From the NCBI RefSeq assembly GCF_024449095.1, contig NZ_CP024627.1, forward strand, positions 1,612,001-1,676,000: DNA of 64,000 nucleotides. The letters run 5' to 3'. Below the pieces are notes generated by a model, which saw only the letters and a program-made list of their open reading frames with translations, was not told where the DNA came from and made no database searches. Both the position numbers and the translations under genes were made by a program. The stretch is from Vibrio coralliilyticus. GTDB taxonomy: Bacteria > Pseudomonadota > Gammaproteobacteria > Enterobacterales > Vibrionaceae. Of this stretch, positions 54,799-64,000 are shown one piece after another (position 1 is the first letter of the stretch; each line of letters begins with the position of its first letter).

Positions 54799-56688
54799 AT
54801 GAGCGGATCACCTAAATCAGAACAGTTTGCTTTTTCTTTTTCCATTCGCGCTAAGCTTATTCTTATCAATTTAACTTTACTCGTCAGTGTCGGTTTGTAC
54901 GCTTATTACGAGCAAATCAGCTTTAACAACTTGAAGTCTCTAGAAAACGCTGCCATCGATAACTTACAAAGTTCCGTTGACCTACTCATGTTACGTCGTC
55001 ACGAAAAAGATTTTCTGGCACGGAAAGATATGAAATACCCACAGCGTTTCGACAAAACATTTGAAGAATTATCGGAACGTTTAACGGCTCTCACCGCCGT
55101 TTTAAAGTCCCACAACCTTGATATGGAAGAACGTACATCAACGATTATATCGACTCTGAATCAGTATCAGGTTCAATTTCATCAACTGGTTGATCAAGTG
55201 AATACCATTGAGGGCGTTGAATCCTCCTCGAATTTAATTTCAGAATTGGAACAAGCAAGAAAAGCATTGAAAGTGGCAGCGGCCGATAAAGACAGTTTCG
55301 CTTTAGAGGTTGAGCTGCTTGAGTTAATGGAAGCAGATTACCGATATCTCGCGAATACCGACAAGGAAACCAGTGCTGCCCTGCTGGCCGCTATCGATAA
55401 GTTCTCTACTAGTAAGCATGTCCCTGTTGATCTTCAGCCTGTATTCAATCAATACCAACGAAACGCCGAAAAGCTCGTTGAAGCATGTGAAGTTCTAGGT
55501 CTGACTTCTAGCGACGGGGTTAGAGGCGCACTCAGATCTAACGTTCACAATACCGAAAAAGCCATTAATGGGCTCCAAACTGAGATAAGCCAAGTCATTT
55601 CTCAAAAATCCTCAGACATCAAAAATAAGCTTTTCTTAATTGGAGGAGCCATTGTAGTCTTACTTTCCAGTATGCTACTCCTTATCGGAAGAACCATACT
55701 CAGTCGAATTCAAGCTATAAACACACTTATGGAGAACATTGCCAGCGGTGATGGTGATCTCACGGTGCGTATGAATGCCAAAGGGGATGATGAGCTGGCC
55801 CAGCTTGCTAACTCTTTTGATCGATTTATCTCCCAGTTACATGGTCACATTAAAGAATTGGCAAACGTAATGACAGTATTGAGTGAAAGCTCATGCAGTT
55901 CTGAGCACGCTGCCGCTAAAAGCATGAACAACGCAGAACAGCAAAAAATACAGTCTGAGTCAGTAGCAACTGCTGTGAACGAGCTCGTAATGACCAGCAA
56001 CGAAATTACTGCCAATATCGAGTCAGCAGCACAAAACGCTGAAAGCATGAAGTATGAAGCTGATAGCGCCCTCAAGGTAACGCATTCCACCAGCGAAAGT
56101 ATACAAACGCTGTCATCAAACATTGAAGACTCGCAAAACTTGATTGAAGACTTAGCTGAGCAAAGTAAGGAGATCAATCAGGTCATCGCCACCATTCAAG
56201 GTATTGCCGAGCAAACCAACCTACTTGCATTAAACGCCGCGATTGAAGCTGCCCGTGCAGGTGAAAACGGCCGAGGTTTTGCCGTAGTCGCTGATGAGGT
56301 AAGACAACTTTCACTGATGACCAATAATTCTACTCATCAAATTGAAACGACTATTCAAACACTAACCTCAGGCATCCAACAAACCGTCGCCAAAATGTCC
56401 ACCAGCCTTGAGCAAGCTCACCGCACTAACGCGAGCACTAAAGACGTGGTAAAAGCGATAGATAATATGGCGCTACGTATCAATGAAATGTCTGATATGA
56501 ATACTCAAATTGCTACCGCTTCAGAAGAGCAATCTATGGTATCCGCTGATATTGACCGAAACATCACGGAAATCGCACATCTAGCAGGAGATACGCATAA
56601 AGTCGTTGCAGGTTCAGTACGCTGTAGTGAGCAAGTATCCGGTGTTAGCCATAAGTTGGAGCAAATTGTTGCAAACTTCAAATATTAG
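54799..56688 (+). CDS. HBM-type methyl-accepting chemotaxis protein
   Basis: 629 aa from ATG 54799, 5 bp after GGGAGG; GTG 54793 is possible. TM1 at about 17-35. A large periplasmic sensor (about 36-280) has the hallmark [15 protein letters not shown] of helical-bimodular (HBM) domains, which bind organic acids. TM2 lies at about 278-300 and HAMP follows. The hairpin tip [18 protein letters not shown] is near residue 471. The ligand is unknown. Confidence 0.92.
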   Translation: MSGSPKSEQFAFSFSIRAKLILINLTLLVSVGLYAYYEQISFNNLKSLENAAIDNLQSSVDLLMLRRHEKDFLARKDMKYPQRFDKTFEELSERLTALTAVLKSHNLDMEERTSTIISTLNQYQVQFHQLVDQVNTIEGVESSSNLISELEQARKALKVAAADKDSFALEVELLELMEADYRYLANTDKETSAALLAAIDKFSTSKHVPVDLQPVFNQYQRNAEKLVEACEVLGLTSSDGVRGALRSNVHNTEKAINGLQTEISQVISQKSSDIKNKLFLIGGAIVVLLSSMLLLIGRTILSRIQAINTLMENIASGDGDLTVRMNAKGDDELAQLANSFDRFISQLHGHIKELANVMTVLSESSCSSEHAAAKSMNNAEQQKIQSESVATAVNELVMTSNEITANIESAAQNAESMKYEADSALKVTHSTSESIQTLSSNIEDSQNLIEDLAEQSKEINQVIATIQGIAEQTNLLALNAAIEAARAGENGRGFAVVADEVRQLSLMTNNSTHQIETTIQTLTSGIQQTVAKMSTSLEQAHRTNASTKDVVKAIDNMALRINEMSDMNTQIATASEEQSMVSADIDRNITEIAHLAGDTHKVVAGSVRCSEQVSGVSHKLEQIVANFKY

Positions 56689-57156
56689 ACGGTATTCACT
56701 TTAACAGTGATTATCTTCTAAAAGTAATAAACATCAGTGTTGTGGGGATGGCATGGAAGCTTCTTCCATGCCATGCATCGCAGCGTAATTATCTTTGTAC
56801 ATCCGTTTAAAGCCTTTGTGATCAGAACGCTCATCTCTTCATTACACCTCATGACTCGTTACCCGACTTTCTTATGTTCAATATTCTATACAGCGTACGA
56901 CAAAAGTCGATTTTGGCACTAATCGGGCAACTCATTACACTTTCATAACGGTCACGTTTTGTTCTATTCAATATATAACCAGAACATTACACCGTATAAG
57001 GCTTAAATACATTGGCAATTTTGCCAGTCATACGCACGCAAGCCAACAATGCATAAGAGATAGGTCCACGAGCAGTTGTTCTTCAATGAATCAGCTGTCA
57101 GCTCGTAAGTTCTACACATTGGAGCTTGCCGTTATAACAGTTGGTTGGAGAACGTC
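56689..57156. other. 468-bp intergenic region with a hairpin
   Basis: A perfect 10-bp stem (GGCATGGAAG 56750-56759 / CTTCCATGCC 56763-56772) follows the chemoreceptor gene; it has no T-run. The rest holds the promoter of the M23 peptidase gene, with no other supported gene. Confidence 0.5.
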
Positions 57157-58230
57157 ATGAAAACACTATTGGGTGTCTTGCTATTACTTTTCAGTATACA
57201 AGGCCATACACACTCACTTCTGCCTGTCATTGACACAGGAAACCTTAATATTTCTACTCTAGAAACGCACAATATCCCGACTCTGATACCAGACGGAAGA
57301 TTCGTATACAGACCAATTAAATACCCCTTTTCAATGTCTGATCACTTTGCTAAAGGCTCCCAATGGCTAGCATTAGAAGAAGAACTGAACCATTGGAGTG
57401 GTGCTATGGGCGTGGATCCTCGGGTGGTCTTGGCCACACTAGCCGCATCTCACGAATGGTCGCCGGCTCATACGTTATCAATATCTGAGTTAGAACACTT
57501 TAGAAGTGAAATTCGACATGTAGCAAATCGCCTTTCGCAACTTTTCTATCACGTCAGACAGCAGTCAAACACGATAGATCGTGCTGCCACCTATGCCATC
57601 GTGTCATCACTGCAGAATATTGAACAATGGCCTAAATGGCAGGCATTTTATTATCAACAGTTTGGCTCACCAACATTTGTTGAAGATATCTCTTTCGTCT
57701 CCCCCCCTGAGATGCAATGGCCATGGAGAGCTGGCTATAACTGGATACCCAATGGTCCACACTCACACACAGGATCAGGGTTTCCGCTCTCATCGCTTGA
57801 TGTCTCTTATGATTGGCCGCGCTGGGGAGGACAAACTTATAGCGTCACAGCAGCACATGAAGGGTACGTTTCTGTATTTTCTCGTTGCCAACTAAGAGTG
57901 ACAGCAAAGAATGGATGGGCAACAAACTATTACCACATGGATGGGATCGAAGTACAAGATGGAGCTTGGGTGGCTAAGAACCAAAAAATCGGCACCTATG
58001 CTAGCCAGAAAAACGTCGCCTTATGCCAAGGTGGCTCATCCACAGGGCCACATCTGCATTTTTCGCTGTTGTATAACGGGCGTTTTCAATCATTACAAGA
58101 TAAGTCATTTGGCCCCTATACTATTGATGTGGGTCGTTATAGCTATGACAGCCATTGCAGCTACACGTGGATGTTAGATGCTAGAACTAACTCAAAACAA
58201 TGTTTCTGGTACCGTGTCGACAACCCTTAG
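57157..58230 (+). CDS. LasA-like M23 metalloendopeptidase (beta-lytic/staphylolytic type)
   Basis: 357 aa from ATG 57157 with GGAG ahead. Signal peptide to about residue 20, a pro-region to about 190, then an M23A catalytic domain: HSHTGSGFPLSSLDVSYDWPRWGG (zinc ligands His and Asp), NYYHMDG, and GPHLHFSLLYNG with the final HLH zinc site near 308. Four or more Cys are placed as in LasA. Such enzymes cleave glycine-rich bridges and elastin and lyse competing bacteria. A terminator follows. Confidence 0.9.
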   Translation: MKTLLGVLLLLFSIQGHTHSLLPVIDTGNLNISTLETHNIPTLIPDGRFVYRPIKYPFSMSDHFAKGSQWLALEEELNHWSGAMGVDPRVVLATLAASHEWSPAHTLSISELEHFRSEIRHVANRLSQLFYHVRQQSNTIDRAATYAIVSSLQNIEQWPKWQAFYYQQFGSPTFVEDISFVSPPEMQWPWRAGYNWIPNGPHSHTGSGFPLSSLDVSYDWPRWGGQTYSVTAAHEGYVSVFSRCQLRVTAKNGWATNYYHMDGIEVQDGAWVAKNQKIGTYASQKNVALCQGGSSTGPHLHFSLLYNGRFQSLQDKSFGPYTIDVGRYSYDSHCSYTWMLDARTNSKQCFWYRVDNP

Positions 58231-58242
58231 TCATAATATATC

Positions 58243-58275
58243 GCTATCCCTCAATTCTCCTGGGGGATAGCTTTT
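58243..58275 (+). terminator. terminator after the M23 peptidase gene
   Basis: GCTATCCC (58243-58250) and GGGGATAGC (58263-58271) form a stem followed by TTTTT. Confidence 0.8.
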
Positions 58276-58296
58276 TGGCTTGCTCAGCTAGTTTAT

Positions 58297-59169
58297 CTAG
58301 GAAAGATACTGTTCAAAAAAGTCGATAAGACAGCGTACTGTTGCCGACAAGTGCTTTCGAGAAGAATACAAAGCGTAGACCTTCATTTGTTGAGGTTTCC
58401 ATTCAGGAAGCACTTCGACAAGTTTGCCACTTGCAAGATACTCATCAGCGAGATATCTCGGCTGAACCGCTAATCCCGCTCCGTTAATTGCCGCATGCAG
58501 CAAAACAGTTGCTTCGTTGGCTGTTAACTGACACTGCACTTCCACCGCTCGATGTTCTGCTCCTTTACTTAAATGCCATACATGGCGCTGAAAGTTTTTG
58601 TAACCCAAACAATGCAGCTGAGAGAGGTCTTCTGGTTCACTGACTTGTATTTGTTTAGCATAACTCGGGGAAGCAACAATCACAGAATCACACACAGCAA
58701 TGGGCTTACCAATCAAGGAGGGATCTGGGTTGGAAGCAATTCTGATCGCCAAATCAATTTGGTTGTCTGCCATATCGGTTACTGAATCTTGAAGATCGAT
58801 ATCAATGCTGACTTTGGGGTGCAGATTCATAAAATCAGTAATTGCAGGTACTAATTGAGCAAAACCAAACGACATGCTGGTCGCGATTCTCACCGTTCCG
58901 GTTAGCTCATTAGCGGTATCCGTAATAGCCAATAACTTATCAGCCTGGTTTAGCCATTGCTCAACCTGTTTAAAGCACGCTTCTCCTGCAGTAGTGAGAG
59001 AGACTTTCCTTGTCGTACGGTGCAAGAGCCGTACATTTAGCCAATCTTCCATCGCTTCAACATATCTTGTCACCATTGGCCTCGACATGTCTAACCTATC
59101 AGCTGTGGCGGTAAAGCTTCCCGACTGTGCGACATCAATGAACACTTTTGCTGCAGTCACTCTATCCAT
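58297..59169 (-). CDS. LysR-family transcriptional regulator
   Basis: 290 aa. N-terminal winged HTH (AKVFIDVAQSGSFTATADRL, SRPMVTRYVEAMEDWL, residues about 7-43), then the effector-binding domain (VRIATSMSFGFAQLVPAI at about 93). Divergent from the MBL-fold/DsbA-like pair with 109 bp between, the layout of a LysR regulator and its target. No stated inducer. Confidence 0.9.
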   Translation of the reverse strand: MDRVTAAKVFIDVAQSGSFTATADRLDMSRPMVTRYVEAMEDWLNVRLLHRTTRKVSLTTAGEACFKQVEQWLNQADKLLAITDTANELTGTVRIATSMSFGFAQLVPAITDFMNLHPKVSIDIDLQDSVTDMADNQIDLAIRIASNPDPSLIGKPIAVCDSVIVASPSYAKQIQVSEPEDLSQLHCLGYKNFQRHVWHLSKGAEHRAVEVQCQLTANEATVLLHAAINGAGLAVQPRYLADEYLASGKLVEVLPEWKPQQMKVYALYSSRKHLSATVRCLIDFFEQYLS

Positions 59170-59278
59170 AATATGCTCGATTTAAGAAATAATGTTGTTA
59201 ACTTTGTGGTATTTTTCAGAACAGGTCAATGCCCTACTATTCTCCCGTCCACACACAACCCTGTTAATGGAGAGAATG

Positions 59279-60148
59279 ATGAAAAAACTGACATTACTTG
59301 CGGCTTCAATGCTTATTGCAACTCACACTTATGCTGCAGAACAATCGAACCTCACTTTTGATGTTTACAGTGCTGACCAAAACAGTTTCTACGTCAATTC
59401 AACACTCATTGTCGGAGACACAGAAGTGATGGTCGTCGACACTGGATTTACAAAAGCAGATGCTCTTCGCATTGCAGCCAAGGTTCTAGACGCAGGAAAA
59501 CCTCTGAAAACTATTTTTATTAGTCAGGCAGACCCTGATTACTATTTTGGTGCGGAAGTTCTCCATGAATTATTCCCAGAGGCTCAAATCATTACAACAC
59601 CTGCTGTGAGAAAAGTCATTGAGGAAAAGCTACCAACCAAACTGAAAGTTTGGGCACCTCGTATGGGAGCTAACGCGCCAGTAAAACCTTACATTCCAGA
59701 TGCCTATACGGCCTCTAATTTAACCATTGACGGTCATACCATTGAAATCCATGGTAATGATGGCGACATTGCCCATCGACCATATCTATGGATCCCTTCT
59801 GAAAAAGCGGTGCTAGGAAATGTTTCAATCTATGGTACGAACCTTCACTTGTGGATGGCCGATGCTCAAAGTGATGATAGCCAAGCGCTTTGGTCTAAAC
59901 AATTGAATGAAATACAGTCACTAAAACCTGAAATTGTTGTCCCAGGACATATGCTATCGGGTACAAAGTTAGATGTGAATTCTATTCAATACTCTCAGCA
60001 GTATCTAAAAGACTTTAAGCAAGCAAAGCAAACCACTGAAAACAGCGAGCAGCTGATTGAAAAAATGAATGAAAAATACGCTGAAGCGGCGTTACCCGTG
60101 GCTCTAAGTATTGGCGCAAAAGTTCACAAAGGAGAAATGGAGTGGTAA
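59279..60148 (+). CDS. secreted metallo-beta-lactamase-fold protein with degenerate metal motif
   Basis: 289 aa from ATG 59279 (GGAGAGA just upstream), signal peptide to about residue 20 (HTYAA). The fold is evident (STLIVGDTEVMVVDTGFTKADAL), but the canonical HxHxDH motif is replaced by ISQADPDYYFGAEVL near residue 80; a late VVPGHMLSG His remains. Some members of this subfamily share this ISQADPD-type motif, so it may bind metal differently or be non-catalytic. The start is 109 bp from the LysR gene; the end overlaps the DsbA-like gene by 7 bp. Confidence 0.85.
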   Translation: MKKLTLLAASMLIATHTYAAEQSNLTFDVYSADQNSFYVNSTLIVGDTEVMVVDTGFTKADALRIAAKVLDAGKPLKTIFISQADPDYYFGAEVLHELFPEAQIITTPAVRKVIEEKLPTKLKVWAPRMGANAPVKPYIPDAYTASNLTIDGHTIEIHGNDGDIAHRPYLWIPSEKAVLGNVSIYGTNLHLWMADAQSDDSQALWSKQLNEIQSLKPEIVVPGHMLSGTKLDVNSIQYSQQYLKDFKQAKQTTENSEQLIEKMNEKYAEAALPVALSIGAKVHKGEMEW

Positions 60149-60777
60149 AAGTTCACGTTTTTTACGACCCAATGTGTGGTTGGTGCTACGGCGCTACCCC
60201 ACTAATGGAAATGATTGAAAATCATGCACATTTTGACCTTTGCTTGCACCCTGGTGGTATGGTGTCATATCGCTCTGTCAAACCTGATTTTCGACAACAT
60301 ATTTTACACAGCGACAAACATATCTCAGAGCGGACAGACGCCAAGTTCGGTGAATCATACCTAAGCAAGGTAGCCAGTAACAAAGAGTTCATTCTTGATT
60401 CTTTCTTACCAACAAGAGCTATCTTGCTTGCAGAATCCCTTGGGATCTCATCTTTGAAGAGTTTGAAGGAGATTCAACGGGCACATTATTTCGATGGCAG
60501 CGATATAACTCAGCCAGCAATACTTGCTAAGGTCATGCAGAATCTAGGAGGAAATTTAGTAGAATGGCATCAGGCACTCGCAAATCAAGAGCAGCCAGAA
60601 ATAGCTAAAATTAAAGCCTCAAAGCAGCTTATGAAGGCGTTAAATGTAACCAGCTACCCGACTTTTGTCGCTGAATCAGACGGACAGTATATAAGCCTGC
60701 AACACAGTGACTACTACGGGAACCCAGCACTGTGGCTGCAACATTTAGAGCATAAACTGCTTAATGGAACGAGCTGA
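60142..60777 (+). CDS. DsbA-family thioredoxin-fold oxidoreductase
   Basis: 211 aa, starts with GTG at 60142 overlapping the MBL gene. Thioredoxin-fold active site CGWC in FYDPMCGWCYGATP (about residues 8-21), a cis-Pro near TSYPTFVAE. It is predicted to be cytoplasmic (no signal peptide), like the FrnE/2-hydroxychromene isomerase-like subgroup. It is co-transcribed with the MBL-fold gene and probably controlled by the divergent LysR regulator. Confidence 0.85.
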   Translation: MVKVHVFYDPMCGWCYGATPLMEMIENHAHFDLCLHPGGMVSYRSVKPDFRQHILHSDKHISERTDAKFGESYLSKVASNKEFILDSFLPTRAILLAESLGISSLKSLKEIQRAHYFDGSDITQPAILAKVMQNLGGNLVEWHQALANQEQPEIAKIKASKQLMKALNVTSYPTFVAESDGQYISLQHSDYYGNPALWLQHLEHKLLNGTS

Positions 60778-61049
60778 GGTCACCTTCACTATCTTAACAA
60801 CACGTATAAGCTCTTAAACCTTTGGAAGTCAGTGTTTGCGATGAACAATGGCTTCCATTCACACTCTCTCCTCAACGTTTCAGACACACCACACAGAGTC
60901 AAGAACACAAACGCAAGTCTGTTGTTAGCTGTTAATTTATGGCGTCAAACGATCATTATTCGATTTTGAAATGAGTGAATTCTGAATTATTCGCTTTTCG
61001 ATTGCATCATTTCAGTTTACTGTTTATTTCAATTCTTATTACTCAAAAG

Positions 61050-61775
61050 ATGGCTAATTACATGCTCGAAAAAGAACTAAAACTAGAGTATCAATCAGTA
61101 CAACAAGGCTTTATTAGCTTGCTACCGATCTCAATATTTGTTGTGGTCTTTGGTACAGCTTTTGGTCTAGCTGCTGTTCAAGTCGGTCTAAGTGAATCCT
61201 CAGCTTTGTGGATGAGCACTCTGGTATTTGCAGGCGCTTCTCAGTTTGGTGCGTTAGACCTTTGGGGCGTGCAAGTCCCTATTATTCCTTTGGCTATCAC
61301 GGTATTTGCGATTAATGCTCGCCATCTTCTGATCGGGGCAACGCTATACCCTCATATCAGAACAATGAAAGCTTTACCACGTTACAGCGTAATGCTATTT
61401 GCTTCAGATGCTAACTGGGCGATGTCCATGAAAGCGTTTGCTAATAATGACCACTCAAAAGGACTAGGAATTTTGTTTGGTGGAGGTCTAGCGCTTTGGA
61501 TTTTCTGGATTATTGGTACTTGGGTTGGTGTTTATTTTGGTAACGCAATTCAAAACCCAGCAGCTTATGGTATTGATATGGTAATGGGCTGCTTTCTACT
61601 GACTATGGTACTTGAGGGAAATAAAGACCATGGCATCTACATTATCTGGGTATCTGCTGCATTCTCATCGATTATCGCGTATTTGTACCTACCAGAGAAT
61701 GCCCACGTGATTGTAGGAGCACTGACTGGGGGTATTGCTGGAGTGCTGGTAGGAGATAAAAACAATGAACATTGA
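61050..61775 (+). CDS. azlC: AzlC-family branched-chain amino acid exporter subunit
   Basis: 241 aa from ATG 61050, or 237 aa from ATG 61062; the open frame reaches further up but the family begins about here. Five or six membrane helices, with the AzlC core FGTAFGLAAVQVGLS, FAGASQFGALDLW and INARHLLIGATLYPH. Pairs with AzlD, which overlaps it by 11 bp. AzlCD exports branched-chain amino acids or related compounds. Confidence 0.88.
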   Translation: MANYMLEKELKLEYQSVQQGFISLLPISIFVVVFGTAFGLAAVQVGLSESSALWMSTLVFAGASQFGALDLWGVQVPIIPLAITVFAINARHLLIGATLYPHIRTMKALPRYSVMLFASDANWAMSMKAFANNDHSKGLGILFGGGLALWIFWIIGTWVGVYFGNAIQNPAAYGIDMVMGCFLLTMVLEGNKDHGIYIIWVSAAFSSIIAYLYLPENAHVIVGALTGGIAGVLVGDKNNEH

Positions 61776-62073
61776 GACAACAGAATTTGGCACTTTGGCG
61801 ATTATTGCCATCATGACTGTGGTAACCATCATTACACGTTGGGGTGGTATATACGTGATGTCCTACATTCCAATTAGTCAGCGAGTACAACAATTTATAG
61901 CCGCCATGTCGGGCTCAGTGCTAGTAGCGATTATTGCGCCATTATTTATTACTGGAGACATAGGAGCTAAAGTTGCTTTGCTAGTGACCGCCATTGGCAC
62001 GCTAGTTTTGAAAAGGCCACTTTTATCAATCACATTTGGGATTTTGTTGGCAGCGCTAACACGGTCCTTGTAG
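61765..62073 (+). CDS. azlD: AzlD-family exporter subunit
   Basis: 102 aa, three membrane helices, starts inside azlC (ATG 61765). Conserved TIITRWGGIYVM and a final basic end. It forms the small subunit of the AzlCD exporter. A convergent terminator hairpin (AAGAGCCT 62088-62095 / AGGCTCTT 62101-62108) follows. Confidence 0.88.
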   Translation: MNIETTEFGTLAIIAIMTVVTIITRWGGIYVMSYIPISQRVQQFIAAMSGSVLVAIIAPLFITGDIGAKVALLVTAIGTLVLKRPLLSITFGILLAALTRSL

Positions 62074-62087
62074 CGTACCTAGCTGAA

Positions 62088-62108
62088 AAGAGCCTTGTAC
62101 AGGCTCTT
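62088..62108. terminator. convergent hairpin after azlD
   Basis: An 8-bp perfect stem with a 5-nt loop lies between the azlD end and the minus-strand gene ending at 62121. Confidence 0.5.
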
Positions 62109-62120
62109 GATAAATTCCAC

Positions 62121-62696
62121 TTAGGTAGTCACTGCTTTCAGACTTCTAAACCATTTTTTAATCGGCTGAACAATCCAGTATCGTGAAATGAAGAGCCCAA
62201 TCTGAAAGAGAATATACTGACGCCGGCAGTATAGCATACAGACATAATCAAACTTCTCAGTTGGGCCTTCAAATAGGACATGAGGGTAAATGTACTTCTG
62301 CCTCTCGGCAACTTTAGGGTTACGAGCACCTGACATGAAATAGCGTTTCTTCATGCGATATGCTTCCCAGCTAGCATAAATAAAGACAAACCCACGCTCA
62401 AAGTCAGAAAGCGCTCGTTCAACCCAAAGCCCCCCACCTTCAACAATATTTTCCGTTGCATATTGAAGGGGATGCTCCTTCATATCTACTGGTAAGTCAG
62501 CCATATAGACCAAAGGGTTACCGCAGTTCACTGAATACCCTGCACACATCTCTCCTTTTGAATCAAAAAATGCACGCACACATGTTCGACTTTGTAGATG
62601 TTCGACCCTAGTTTTATTACCTGATATCGATTGATAGTGCTTGGCAAACGCCTGAAAGTCCTCATCACTGGAGATACGTCTGCTCCTTAAGATCAT
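62121..62696 (-). CDS. GNAT-like protein of unknown function
   Basis: 191 aa with an internal segment VEGGGLWVERALSDFERG and a pattern reminiscent of GNAT acyltransferases (Trp/Glu strand, then helix, then YFMSGARNP). A hydrophobic C-terminal segment (FQIGLFISRYWIV) may associate with the membrane. Its ATG overlaps the stop of the FAD-oxidase gene upstream (ATGA), so they are one unit. Family not confirmed. Confidence 0.6.
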   Translation of the reverse strand: MILRSRRISSDEDFQAFAKHYQSISGNKTRVEHLQSRTCVRAFFDSKGEMCAGYSVNCGNPLVYMADLPVDMKEHPLQYATENIVEGGGLWVERALSDFERGFVFIYASWEAYRMKKRYFMSGARNPKVAERQKYIYPHVLFEGPTEKFDYVCMLYCRRQYILFQIGLFISRYWIVQPIKKWFRSLKAVTT

Positions 62697-64000
62697 GATT
62701 GATCCTCCATCGTAAATGGATAAGACACATCCATTTGGTAACGACCAGGAGAAACAATGTTGTCAGGATCAAATGCGGCTTTGATTCTGCTACGCAGCGT
62801 TAATGCATCTTTTTCAAGTTCGTGATCGCGACGGAATGGCATCTCATCGACAGCACGTCGATAGCAAGGCCATTGATAATGCTGATAGAGGGTTCGAAGT
62901 TTTTTTACTAGGTCTGTCGCTCGACTCACTTCGTCTGGATTGCCTGCATCATAATAAATGCTGATTATTGCCTGACACATATATGCGTTAACGGCAGTCA
63001 AAGTTACACCAAACTCAAAACCTGCTTTATCAAAAGCCTGTTTTGAAATACGCATACACTTTTCTACTTCTTCACCAAGCATAGGTAACGTTGGCGCAAC
63101 CCAGTAAAAACCCGCTCCGTCTTCCACGGGGTTCATTTTTTCCGGTACGTTGCCACGGTAACGCCAATAACAACCTTTTAAAGCCAAATCTTTTGGGTTC
63201 CCCTCTAACATATCCATCATCTCAGTAAACTCATTAAGGCTATTCTGTAGACGCCGATAGACAGGCAAACGGCCCAAAAATCGGTTGGCACTAATAGCAA
63301 TTTGATTCATCTGCTTCAATGTGGATAGGCTAACTACATTCACCTGTGCAACCGATTTGAGTAGTGCTTTTACACGCGCGGCTTTTGCTTTGGCAATTTT
63401 ATGTGTACCGGTAATAACAAAAGCTCCCGACCAAGGAGTCAGCTTGTACTGCTTACACAGTGACTCAATATCCCCTAGGTTAGCACCTTCATCAGTGCTC
63501 CACTTGGCGAAATTGAATCGTTCCATCATGGTTAACATTCGATAGGTGTTACCCAAGTGCGGTAGCCCATCAATACTACCTTCTGATTTCAAGCGACGCA
63601 TTATTTCGATGTAAGCAGGCAAATCATTGGCTGACTTTAGACGAACGAGGCAACGTAAGCTGGACTCAGGTTTGAGCATCAGTTCAAACTTCATTTTGCT
63701 GATCACCGCAATATTATTCTGGGTGAACAATTCGTGAAGGTTAGCAGCAAGTCCCGCTCGACCACAGTATCGCACGCTCTGATTAAGCTTCATCACTTCG
63801 CCATTGGCTAATATTAACTCGCTGATGGTAAAGTGTTGACTTCGGTTACCCACAGGACCATGACCAAACCCTCTTTCCAGTACATTTCCCATTACACTTG
63901 TATCTGGCCCTGCTCCGGTACAATCCAGCATCCATGGAGTGTGCTTAAGATAAGATGACACCTGACCTTGTGTGACACCTGGTTCTATTTCGATGACTCC
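62693..64000 (-). CDS. VAO/PCMH-type FAD-linked oxidase (partial, 5' end outside window)
   Basis: The frame stays open to the right edge, so the N-terminus is missing; at least 435 codons are present. The FAD-domain segment EIEPGVTQGQV at the edge, FTISELILANGEVMKLN and the C-terminal FDPDNIVSPGRYQMDVS are typical of vanillyl-alcohol-oxidase/p-cresol-methylhydroxylase family enzymes, which oxidise para-substituted phenols with covalent FAD. The flavin-linking residue is not evident in this partial sequence. It overlaps the GNAT-like gene by 3 bp. Confidence 0.82.
   Translation of the reverse strand, partial: GVIEIEPGVTQGQVSSYLKHTPWMLDCTGAGPDTSVMGNVLERGFGHGPVGNRSQHFTISELILANGEVMKLNQSVRYCGRAGLAANLHELFTQNNIAVISKMKFELMLKPESSLRCLVRLKSANDLPAYIEIMRRLKSEGSIDGLPHLGNTYRMLTMMERFNFAKWSTDEGANLGDIESLCKQYKLTPWSGAFVITGTHKIAKAKAARVKALLKSVAQVNVVSLSTLKQMNQIAISANRFLGRLPVYRRLQNSLNEFTEMMDMLEGNPKDLALKGCYWRYRGNVPEKMNPVEDGAGFYWVAPTLPMLGEEVEKCMRISKQAFDKAGFEFGVTLTAVNAYMCQAIISIYYDAGNPDEVSRATDLVKKLRTLYQHYQWPCYRRAVDEMPFRRDHELEKDALTLRSRIKAAFDPDNIVSPGRYQMDVSYPFTMEDQS

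Noticed and set aside
1..64000. tRNA genes, rRNA genes and CRISPR arrays
   Set aside because: None was recognised; no spaced repeat arrays or cloverleaf-like segments were seen.

Overview
The window looks like chromosome 1 of a Vibrio species, close to the replication terminus. The evidence is the gene set and order (cbb3 oxidase cluster ccoNOQP-H-I-S, fnr, uspE, ttcA, then potABCD with a second potD), a periplasmic broad-spectrum racemase paired with a chemoreceptor, and a 28-bp Vibrio chromosome-1 type dif site at 13167-13194. No tRNA, rRNA or CRISPR array was seen.

Layout. 1-6.0 kb, minus strand: a small secreted protein, then a three-gene operon for exported proteins (Tat-exported carotenoid-oxygenase-family protein, FAD-linked lactone-oxidase-type enzyme, unknown secreted protein). 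6.4-9.3 kb: chemoreceptor plus periplasmic amino-acid racemase. 9.5-12.3 kb: a 95-aa protein and a 798-aa protein that looks like an orphan MIX-type T6SS effector with a possible glycosyltransferase-like C-terminus. 12.3-13.0 kb: an attenuator-like leader and a small P-loop kinase.

13.17-24.68 kb: an approximately 11.5-kb element bounded by dif and a dif-like site. Its left part is a complete-looking filamentous (inovirus) prophage: divergent repressor, Rep, ssDNA-binding protein, small coat proteins, major coat protein, terminator, pIII-like, pVI-like, Zot/pI. The right part is cargo: a small secreted protein, a LexA-box-preceded DUF4747-like/membrane-protein pair with a frameshift in a G7 run, and a candidate T6SS membrane-disrupting effector with a membrane immunity protein. 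A duplicated 3' end of a phage regulator gene brackets the effector pair.

24.7-34.4 kb is accessory: small unknown genes, an ISNCY-type transposase remnant, two periplasmic binding proteins, a YdjM-type membrane protein, a metallo-beta-lactamase-fold protein and a large secreted polysaccharide-lyase-like protein. 34.4-54.5 kb is core Vibrio: microaerobic respiration and its assembly factors, FNR with an FNR box just upstream, stress and tRNA-thiolation genes, a three-gene membrane/lipoprotein operon, polyamine uptake, a diguanylate cyclase and a sirtuin. 54.8-64 kb holds an HBM-type chemoreceptor, a LasA-like M23 endopeptidase, a LysR regulator divergent from an MBL-fold/DsbA-like pair, AzlCD, and a VAO-type flavoenzyme that runs off the right edge.

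How they work together: the core block supports respiration at low oxygen and polyamine uptake, whereas dif has acted as a landing site for XerCD-dependent elements. Two candidate T6SS effectors, one inside and one outside the element, lie within 15 kb of each other around dif. Functional assignments rest on motif reading without database searches; those for the accessory genes are inference.
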